Shown here in pieces: positions 1 to 5,176 of a stretch of DNA of 5,878 nucleotides. The first letter of the stretch is position 1; each line of letters starts with the position of its first letter. Made by a program: the position numbers and the translations under genes. This DNA is from Planctomycetota bacterium (lineage in GTDB: Bacteria > Planctomycetota > Phycisphaerae > WQYP01). The DNA lies in contig JAJZCT010000239.1 of NCBI GenBank assembly GCA_021828925.1, forward strand, positions 1-5,878. Direction: 5' to 3'. The notes under the pieces were generated by a model, which worked only from the letters and a program-made list of their open reading frames with translations, ran no database searches and had not been told where the DNA came from.

Positions 1-22
1 TTGAAATGTGTGAATAACTAGG

Positions 23-40
23 TGAAAATCCTATTTTTCA
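23..40. repeat. AT-rich inverted repeat TGAAAA-N6-TTTTCA
   Basis: TGAAAA (23-28) and TTTTCA (35-40) are perfect 6-bp inverted arms around a 6-nt centre. The element lies directly left of the TTGTGA-N6-TCACAA palindrome, and the two centres are 20 bp apart, about two helical turns. It could be a second, diverged operator for a dimeric regulator. In AT-rich DNA, however, such a repeat also arises by chance, so the functional reading is weak. Confidence 0.25.
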
Positions 41-42
41 AT

Positions 43-60
43 TTGTGATTAATTTCACAA
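43..60. promoter_or_regulatory. CRP/FNR-family operator-like palindrome
   Basis: The sequence is TTGTGA (43-48), six bases TTAATT (49-54), then TCACAA (55-60), a perfect 6-bp inverted repeat. Its core TGTGA-N6-TCACA equals the classical CRP consensus half-sites and spacing. It is centred at 51.5. A -10-like TACAAT lies at 82-87, which would put transcription start near 90-94 and the operator centre near -41, the class II activator position. What is seen is the palindrome and the spacing. That a CRP/FNR-type protein binds it and controls the downstream cytochrome c maturation operon is inference. It could also serve a divergent gene to the left of the window. Confidence 0.55.
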
Positions 61-81
61 GACTTGCAGGCCGCATTTCGC

Positions 82-87
82 TACAAT
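82..87 (+). promoter_or_regulatory. candidate -10 element of the resB-ccsA operon promoter
   Basis: TACAAT matches the sigma-70 -10 consensus TATAAT at five of six bases and lies 61 nt before the resB start codon. At the usual distance the -35 region (59-64, AAGACT) matches TTGACA at only three positions. A TTGCAG at 64-69 is too close to serve. A weak -35 box with an activator-like palindrome next to it fits an activator-dependent promoter. The predicted leader would be about 55 nt long. Confidence 0.35.
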
Positions 88-148
88 CGAAGTTTTCAGG
101 TTTTGTGCGCGGAAAGAAACCGTCCAGACCCTGCGGTAGAGGAACAAG

Positions 149-2239
149 ATGACCCAAACGCTTAATGCACCAACTCCCGGCGCGATGCCGCCCGGAACCG
201 CGCCCAAGGTTGCACCGCCCCTGTGGCTGGCCGAACGGGTTGTCTTGCGCATCGGTCGCGGCCCGGCTGCGGTTGGACGGTTTCTTGATCGGCTGGCGTC
301 GTATAACGGCCCGGTCGGGCGGCTGGTGCAATTTTTCAGTTCCGTAAAGCTGGGGCTGGTGTGGCTTTTTTTAACCACTGCTTATATTGCCGTTGGTTCC
401 GGTCTGCCAAGTGTGCGCAGCTATTTTGATGTATCGACCATGGGCTTTTTTAATGCCCCGCCCATGGTGATACTGATGGCCCTTCTGGCTACCACGCTGA
501 TTACCGTTACGCTTCGGAAAATTCCTTTAACGCTTTACAAACTCGGCGTCTGGACCGTGCATACCGGTATTATTACGCTGCTGGTGGGGCTGTTTTTCTA
601 CTTCGGTTTGAAAAAAGAGGGCATGGTGCGGATTTTCCTGCACCAGACCGTGCATCATTATTATGACAATTCTGAACGGGCGCTTTTTATGCAGGCCCCC
701 GGTACAAACGGCAAATCCGCCATGTTGCCGCTGCCTTCTCTGCCATTGTTCAGAGAACGTTCAAGCAAAAATCATCATCCCCTGAATGTCGCCGCCCCCG
801 CCAAAATGGTAGCGCGACTTTCGCCACAGTTAAAGGGTCTGAAGGTGCGCGTGGTGGGATATTATCCTTATACGCATCTGGAAGCACTGGCCGTGCAGCG
901 GCAGCCCGGGCAGCCGGTGCGAAAGCCCGCGTTGGAATTTAATTTAAGTGCCACCGGCATGGCCAGCGGCGGCCAATGGCTGCTGGCCAAAACGCCGCGC
1001 TTGCGTGTGGCGGATTCCGGGTTGCCTTGCGGCATTGAATATCTGTATCACCCCAGTGCCCGCCGTCTGCGTGATATCACGACGAGCTTTAAGGGTAATA
1101 ACGCGTTAATTGTCAGTATTCCAGCGGATCATTTCCGCAAGGTGCTGGTCATCAAACCCAACGAAAAAATCGTTCTTCACGGTACCCCGTATACGCTCAT
1201 TCCCAAGCGCGAAATAAAAATGCCCTTGCTGTCAAAAGGTTATCAAGGGGCCGAGAGTCAGGCGTATATGGTGGATGTGTATCGAGCACAACCCGGCAAG
1301 AAGCCGTTTCATTTTCAGCGTGTGGCACTGTTCAGGTATCCGACCAAAACCGTGGATTTTGTTTTTGACCATGGTCAGCGGAAGCTCATTGCGGCTAAAA
1401 TCGATCATCAAATTCATATTCGCTATGAGGATGCCCGACGGTATCAGTTTTGGATTGTCGAGCATAAATCGGGAAAACTCAGTATTATCCAGCGCGCCGC
1501 CGGTGGGGCGGTAACCCAATATCCCATCGCCATAGGGCATCCTGTGGCGACAGCGGTCGCGGGGATTCCCTTCAGCATTTCTGTGCAGGAGTTGGCCAAT
1601 GTGGTCTATCGTCCGGAATTGATTCCCGCGGCCCAGAGGCGGCCGCAACTGGAACAGACCATGGGGCACTGCGTTTTACAGCTTGCGGTATCGCGTGGAA
1701 AATGGACGGATAATCAAATATTTATACCGTTTCAGCAATTCGGCCTGCATGGCGATCTGGCTCCGACATCCGTGCGGGTACCCGGTGCGGGGAAAGTCAG
1801 TTTTGTATTTTCCACATTGGAATGGAAGCTTCCCGCTGCCCTGACGCTGCTTTCATGTAAGGAATTGTTTTACCCCGGCGGCAACAGCTTTCCGCGCGAT
1901 TTTATCAGCAAGGTTCGCTTTACCAATTCGAAAACTCATCAATCGAAAGTGGCGGTGATTCATTTGAACCATCCGGAAACGCTGGATGGGCAGCATTTTT
2001 TCCAGGCGCGATTTGGAAAGCAGGCCAGTGGTACACCATTTACGGTTCTGGGGGTGGGCAATACCAACGGCTTATATCCGATGATTGTCGGCGTGATCAT
2101 GATTATTTTTGGAATTGGTTATGCCTTTTATGTTAAGCCCGTTTTGCTTAATATAAAAAAGCAACAGTTGGCCCGATTTGCCGCCGCGCAAAAGCGCCCT
2201 CCTGAATCTTCCCATGGCGCAACCGAGGCGGCCCTATAG
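149..2239 (+). CDS. resB: cytochrome c biogenesis protein ResB (Ccs1/CcsB-type)
   Basis: A 696-residue membrane protein of System II cytochrome c maturation, expected to act with CcsA in moving haem across the membrane and joining it to periplasmic apocytochromes. It has a cytoplasmic N-terminus (1-63), three membrane helices (about 65-85, 104-122 and 133-153), a very large periplasmic domain (about 155-640), a fourth helix (about 642-663) and a basic cytoplasmic tail. The end of the periplasmic domain carries family signatures: YPGGNSFPRDFIS (575-587), NHP (607-609), FFQARF (617-622), then a TVLGVGN-like stretch. His138 in helix 3 (VHTG) is the candidate intramembrane haem ligand, equivalent to TM-His1 of CcsBA. 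Start ATG 149 is supported by AGAGGA at 138-143, five bases upstream. It is longer than Bacillus-type ResB (around 540 residues); the extra length lies in the middle periplasmic part (about 180-480), where similarity to known proteins is hard to judge by eye. The family call is firm; the symbol follows the Bacillus naming. Confidence 0.88.
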   Translation: MTQTLNAPTPGAMPPGTAPKVAPPLWLAERVVLRIGRGPAAVGRFLDRLASYNGPVGRLVQFFSSVKLGLVWLFLTTAYIAVGSGLPSVRSYFDVSTMGFFNAPPMVILMALLATTLITVTLRKIPLTLYKLGVWTVHTGIITLLVGLFFYFGLKKEGMVRIFLHQTVHHYYDNSERALFMQAPGTNGKSAMLPLPSLPLFRERSSKNHHPLNVAAPAKMVARLSPQLKGLKVRVVGYYPYTHLEALAVQRQPGQPVRKPALEFNLSATGMASGGQWLLAKTPRLRVADSGLPCGIEYLYHPSARRLRDITTSFKGNNALIVSIPADHFRKVLVIKPNEKIVLHGTPYTLIPKREIKMPLLSKGYQGAESQAYMVDVYRAQPGKKPFHFQRVALFRYPTKTVDFVFDHGQRKLIAAKIDHQIHIRYEDARRYQFWIVEHKSGKLSIIQRAAGGAVTQYPIAIGHPVATAVAGIPFSISVQELANVVYRPELIPAAQRRPQLEQTMGHCVLQLAVSRGKWTDNQIFIPFQQFGLHGDLAPTSVRVPGAGKVSFVFSTLEWKLPAALTLLSCKELFYPGGNSFPRDFISKVRFTNSKTHQSKVAVIHLNHPETLDGQHFFQARFGKQASGTPFTVLGVGNTNGLYPMIVGVIMIIFGIGYAFYVKPVLLNIKKQQLARFAAAQKRPPESSHGATEAAL

Positions 2240-2263
2240 CCGGAATTTGTAAGAGGTGTTTTC

Positions 2264-4198
2264 ATGAAGTTCAAGCACATTGCGTCTCTGTTGGTTTTGC
2301 TGATAGCCGGGGCTATTCCCGCATTGGCGGTAATCAACGCCCGTGCGTCCATGCCCATTGAGCAGGGTTCTGCCGCGGATATGCCGGCTGGTCATCCGGA
2401 AATCGGGCCTGGTTCGCCGCAGGTCAATCCCATTCCCAGCATGAAGCTTATGCGTCGTACTGCGGAAATTCAGCATCAGAATCGTACGGCGTTCAAAAAG
2501 CAGATCAACTTGGCTCCCCTGCGTATTCTCGCGGTCCCGAACAATGATCAAGTGAAGACCATCGCCAGTTGGGCGGCTGAAACCGTGCAGGCAATCTGCG
2601 GTTTTGACAGCATCAACGGCCAAGACCCGCTTTATACCGTCCTAGATATGGCCTTTCGCCCCCAGGCGTGGGACACGCGAAACTGCATATTTGTGGAAAC
2701 AGTTCCCATCCGTGAACAACTGGGAAGGTTGGTTTCCAAAGCCCAGGCCAAGCGAATTCTGCAACAGGGCACGGTCAGCCCTGATTTCATGGCCCGTGCG
2801 GATGTGCATCACCTGCTGGTAAAGATCAGCTCCACCGCGGCTCTGAGTTCAGGTGTCGCGGAAGTCAGCCGGGCGCTGGAAACGTTTCAAAATCTTTCTT
2901 CGGAAATGAAATTTGTACCGCCGGCGGCGGGGGCGAAATCCAAGGACTGGCTGGTGCCGTTGGATTTGCTGCCCAATACCGGGGCGGTCGTCCGGAAAAT
3001 GTTAAAAATGAATGCCAACGTGAAGCCCGTTCCCGGCTACACCCGGCAGCAATCTCTGAGCATTGTTCTCGGTTTGATTTCACTGGGGCAGGGGTGGCAG
3101 GACAATAGCGCTTCGGAAGCCAATCAAGGAATTAAAACCCTGGCCAAAGTCCTGCCGGCCATTAATCCGGCGGTATATCCGTCGCATCTGAAGAGATTGG
3201 TGGAATTGTGGTACGATCGGCTGTTTGACGGCACCATCGTGGGTGTGTTTCTCTACTTTATCTCGCTGACGCTCTTTGTTATTGCCGCGGTCGGGGCGGT
3301 TCCGGCGGTACGCAAACCGGCGCTGATATTCTTTACCGCCGCCGTGCTGGTTCATGCATTATTTATGGGCGTGCGCTGGTGGCTGGCGGGACGCATTCCG
3401 ATCCAAAATGAATTTGAAAGTGTCTTGGGGTCGGCGTTTGTGGGCTGCGTGATCGGTCTAATTTTAGAATATTGGAAGAAGAACAATCTTTTTGGTTTGG
3501 CCATGAGTTTTGTCGGCTTTCTGGCCATGACCGCCTGCTTTGTGGTGCCGTTTGTACTTGGCGCGAATATTGGTGCCAACATCGGCCGCGTGGATGGCGT
3601 TCTGAATACCTATTGGCTTTATATTCACGTTAATACCGTTATCAGCAGTTACGCGCTCATCGCCGCGAGTTTCTGTCTGGGCGTGCTGTATTTGCTGGTG
3701 AAGTTGTATTACCGCATGAATCCCGGCAACGGCCCCGGCACGGGAACCGGTGGCGGCGCGATCGCGATGGCCAGTGGTATCGGTTCCTCGCTGGTGGCAG
3801 GCCACATGGGTGGGTTTTCAGAAACGCGCCCGACAGACGCCTCCACGCCCGCGGCTATTGCGGATTTGGCGGTGCGGCGCAATAAATTCCTGCTGCAACT
3901 GGATGCCGCCAATATTGTCATTTTGCAGATGGGCTTCTGGTTCCTGGGTTCCGGCATTATTTTTGGAGCCGTCTGGGCTGACTTCAGTTGGGGGCGGCCA
4001 TGGGAATGGGACCCCAAGGAAACCTTTGCGCTGGTCACCTGGTTGGTGTATTTAATCATTGTGCATTTGCGTTTTGTCACGCCCAAATATCGCCCGGATT
4101 GGACCGCGTGGCTCTCTGTTGTCGGCTTTGCGGTCATGATGTTTAACTGGATCGGCGTAAACTTTTTCTACGTAGGCTTACATAGTTACGCTACCTGA
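2264..4198 (+). CDS. ccsA: cytochrome c biogenesis protein CcsA/ResC with periplasmic N-terminal extension
   Basis: A 644-residue haem-handling subunit of the System II cytochrome c synthase. Residues 1-24 form a signal peptide or anchor. Residues 25-315 are a soluble periplasmic extension, and eight helices follow (about 322-342, 351-370, 382-401, 410-432, 452-479, 546-571, 585-605 and 611-633). The WWD motif is intact: W576-G577, W580, W582-D583-P584, E586. Candidate haem ligands are His455 and His640 (periplasmic, flanking WWD) and His601 (in a helix). RWWLAGRIPIQNEFES (371-386) is the usual loop between helices 2 and 3. Most CcsA proteins lack such an extension. Residues 81-150 (LRILAVPNND, then FDSINGQDP, then AW) resemble the segment joining the CcsB and CcsA parts of fused CcsBA proteins. 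A Gly-rich, weakly hydrophobic loop (486-520) lies between helices 5 and 6 on the predicted cytoplasmic side. The start follows the resB stop by 24 nt, with AGAGGTG at 2252-2258. Confidence 0.92.
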   Translation: MKFKHIASLLVLLIAGAIPALAVINARASMPIEQGSAADMPAGHPEIGPGSPQVNPIPSMKLMRRTAEIQHQNRTAFKKQINLAPLRILAVPNNDQVKTIASWAAETVQAICGFDSINGQDPLYTVLDMAFRPQAWDTRNCIFVETVPIREQLGRLVSKAQAKRILQQGTVSPDFMARADVHHLLVKISSTAALSSGVAEVSRALETFQNLSSEMKFVPPAAGAKSKDWLVPLDLLPNTGAVVRKMLKMNANVKPVPGYTRQQSLSIVLGLISLGQGWQDNSASEANQGIKTLAKVLPAINPAVYPSHLKRLVELWYDRLFDGTIVGVFLYFISLTLFVIAAVGAVPAVRKPALIFFTAAVLVHALFMGVRWWLAGRIPIQNEFESVLGSAFVGCVIGLILEYWKKNNLFGLAMSFVGFLAMTACFVVPFVLGANIGANIGRVDGVLNTYWLYIHVNTVISSYALIAASFCLGVLYLLVKLYYRMNPGNGPGTGTGGGAIAMASGIGSSLVAGHMGGFSETRPTDASTPAAIADLAVRRNKFLLQLDAANIVILQMGFWFLGSGIIFGAVWADFSWGRPWEWDPKETFALVTWLVYLIIVHLRFVTPKYRPDWTAWLSVVGFAVMMFNWIGVNFFYVGLHSYAT

Positions 4199-4226
4199 TA
4201 TTCTCTGAAGCGTTTTGGCGACTTGG

Positions 4227-4234
4227 AAAAAGGG
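4227..4234 (+). promoter_or_regulatory. ribosome binding site deciding the OsmC-family start
   Basis: The purine run AAAAAGGG ends seven bases before ATG 4242. The open frame extends upstream to TTG 4215, but choosing that codon would bury this site inside the gene and add nine residues with no family counterpart, so ATG 4242 is preferred. Confidence 0.55.
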
Positions 4235-4241
4235 TTTTAAC

Positions 4242-4637
4242 ATGACTGCTTTTACACTCAAGCAGACCGGACCATTTGCGATTGATATTGATGGAGGTCC
4301 ATGGAAATTGCGCCTGGATTTACCGCCTAAAAGCGGCGGGGGCGATACGGGGCCAGGCCCCACGGATTTAGTCCCCATTGCTGCGGCGGCGTGCGAAATG
4401 ATGCTGGCCCTGATTAGCGCCAGTAAGCATGGTCACCCGTTGACCGGCGTAGAAGCCACGGTGGACAAGCACTATCTTACTAACCCGTCGCGGCTCGGTG
4501 ATATGCACGTGGTGCTGAAAAATGTGCTTAGCCAATTGCCGCCGGAGCTTCATGATCGAGTGAAGGCGGCAATCGCCACATGTCCCGTGGTGCAGACACT
4601 GGAGCATCCGCCTAAGGTGTTTTCCGAAATTAGTTGA
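4242..4637 (+). CDS. OsmC/Ohr-family protein (YhfA-like)
   Basis: A 131-residue cytoplasmic protein, close to the usual length of the family. It shows the two OsmC signatures. The first is GPGPTDLVPIAAAACEMM (37-54), where Cys51 sits at the start of the long central helix. The second is ATCPVVQTLEHPP (112-124) with Cys114. These match the peroxidatic and resolving cysteines of OsmC and Ohr, which reduce organic hydroperoxides. The residue just before the helix is Asp42 where Ohr-type proteins carry a catalytic Glu, and the general pattern (G-P-x-P-x-[DE]-L, then C) is more like the poorly characterised YhfA branch. Peroxidase activity is therefore likely but not certain. It follows ccsA by 43 nt and is probably co-transcribed. 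A role protecting exported thiols or haem intermediates from peroxides during cytochrome maturation is possible, but that is speculation from position alone. Confidence 0.82.
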   Translation: MTAFTLKQTGPFAIDIDGGPWKLRLDLPPKSGGGDTGPGPTDLVPIAAAACEMMLALISASKHGHPLTGVEATVDKHYLTNPSRLGDMHVVLKNVLSQLPPELHDRVKAAIATCPVVQTLEHPPKVFSEIS

Positions 4638-4655
4638 AAATCATCTCCCACCAGG

Positions 4656-4668
4656 CCAGAATATCTGG
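4656..4668. repeat. small palindrome CCAGA-ATA-TCTGG
   Basis: Five-base inverted arms (4656-4660 and 4664-4668) surround a 3-nt centre in the 50-nt gap before the DUF1844 gene, ending 7 nt before its ribosome binding site. It could form a weak RNA hairpin or be a small operator, but it is short enough to be chance. There is no T-run after it, so it is not an intrinsic terminator. Confidence 0.2.
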
Positions 4669-4675
4669 AAGTTGC

Positions 4676-4680
4676 GAGGA
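4676..4680 (+). promoter_or_regulatory. ribosome binding site deciding the DUF1844 start
   Basis: GAGGA lies seven bases before ATG 4688. The frame is open back to TTG 4634, which overlaps the OsmC-family stop codon, but that start has no good upstream purine site, and residues translated from it are unlike the family. ATG 4688 is chosen. Confidence 0.6.
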
Positions 4681-4687
4681 TACACGA

Positions 4688-5098
4688 ATGGATAAAGCAG
4701 AAAATAGTGACCCCAATCCGGAACTGCATGTGGATGCGGATTGGAAAAATCAGGCCCAGGCTGAAAAGGAAAAGCTTGCCGCCAAAGTCGGAGATAAAAC
4801 CGAACCGCCCCCCGCGGATACCGTGCCAAGTGCTTCCACACCCACCATCACCCCGAGTTTCGAGATGATTGTGGAACAGTTTGCCGCGCAGGCTCTCATG
4901 GCGATGGGTGCCATACCTCAACCCGGCGGCCAGAAAAAAATCGACATCGGACTGGCCCGATTTTTTATCGATTCGCTGGCGGTTCTGGAAGATAAGACCA
5001 AAGGTAATTTAACTTCCGCGGAGCAGCGGACCTTGCTGGCAGCGCTGACGGATTTGCGCATGACGTATGTCAATGTGTTGAAAAATCCGAAGAAATAG
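4688..5098 (+). CDS. DUF1844 domain-containing protein
   Basis: A 136-residue soluble protein, acidic and Pro-rich at its N-terminus, of unknown function. The DUF1844 core covers about 57-127: SFEMIVEQFAAQALMAMGAIP (57-77), then IDIGLARFFIDSLAVLEDKT (85-104), KGNLT (105-109) and DLRMTYV (122-128). It is predicted to be mostly helical with no signal peptide or membrane helix. The N-terminal part has VDADWKNQAQAEKEKL (15-30), a charged helix I associate with the planctomycete members of this family, followed by a Pro/Thr-rich linker (40-56). There is no catalytic-looking motif and no cysteine, so a structural, scaffolding or regulatory role is more plausible than an enzyme, but this is inference. 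It starts 50 nt after the OsmC-family gene and seems to be the last gene of the cluster. It ends in lysines (NPKK). Confidence 0.85.
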   Translation: MDKAENSDPNPELHVDADWKNQAQAEKEKLAAKVGDKTEPPPADTVPSASTPTITPSFEMIVEQFAAQALMAMGAIPQPGGQKKIDIGLARFFIDSLAVLEDKTKGNLTSAEQRTLLAALTDLRMTYVNVLKNPKK

Positions 5099-5176
5099 GA
5101 TGATCATTTACAACTACTCTCAATGTGTTTGACTGGAACGCATCAGGACTGAACCGCGGATCACGCGGATGGAATC
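5099..5176. other. convergent intergenic spacer
   Basis: These 78 nt separate the 3' ends of the DUF1844 gene and pyrD. They contain an imperfect direct repeat (GACTGGAAC at 5131 and GACTGAAC at 5147) and the CGCGGAT repeats described separately. No stem followed by a T-run is visible on either strand, so how transcription ends from either side is not apparent from sequence. Confidence 0.5.
5154..5170. repeat. CGCGGAT tandem/inverted repeat near the pyrD 3' end
   Basis: CGCGGAT occurs twice (5155-5161 and 5164-5170) in the phrase CCGCGGATCACGCGGAT. The same bases give a 5-bp hairpin, CCGCG (5154-5158) with CGCGG (5164-5168). GCGGAT (5165-5170) can also pair with ATCCGC (5181-5186), which lies in the last codons of pyrD. 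The phrase resembles the short CACGGAT-type repeats seen between genes in Planctomycetes and Verrucomicrobia genomes. That resemblance is from memory and unverified. It could be a bidirectional pausing or mRNA-end structure. Confidence 0.4.

Noticed and set aside
64..87. TTGCAG (64-69) as the -35 box for TACAAT (82-87)
   Set aside because: The spacer is only 12 bases, too short for sigma-70 recognition.
1232..1669. Open frame of 145 codons on the - strand within resB
   Set aside because: It lies wholly inside a well-supported gene, has no recognisable family and reads as low-complexity shadow translation.
3709..4137. Open frame of 142 codons on the - strand opposite the WWD region of ccsA
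   Set aside because: The sense strand encodes the most conserved part of CcsA, and the antisense product has no family features.
4215..4241. TTG 4215 as the start of the OsmC-family gene
   Set aside because: ATG 4242 has a purine-rich site seven bases upstream, and the nine extra residues do not match the family.
4634..4687. TTG 4634 as a start for the DUF1844 gene, overlapping the OsmC-family stop
   Set aside because: ATG 4688 has a GAGGA site at the right distance; the extra 18 residues are unlike the family.
5154..5168. Hairpin CCGCG-N5-CGCGG as an intrinsic terminator
   Set aside because: The stem is only five pairs and no T-run follows on either strand.
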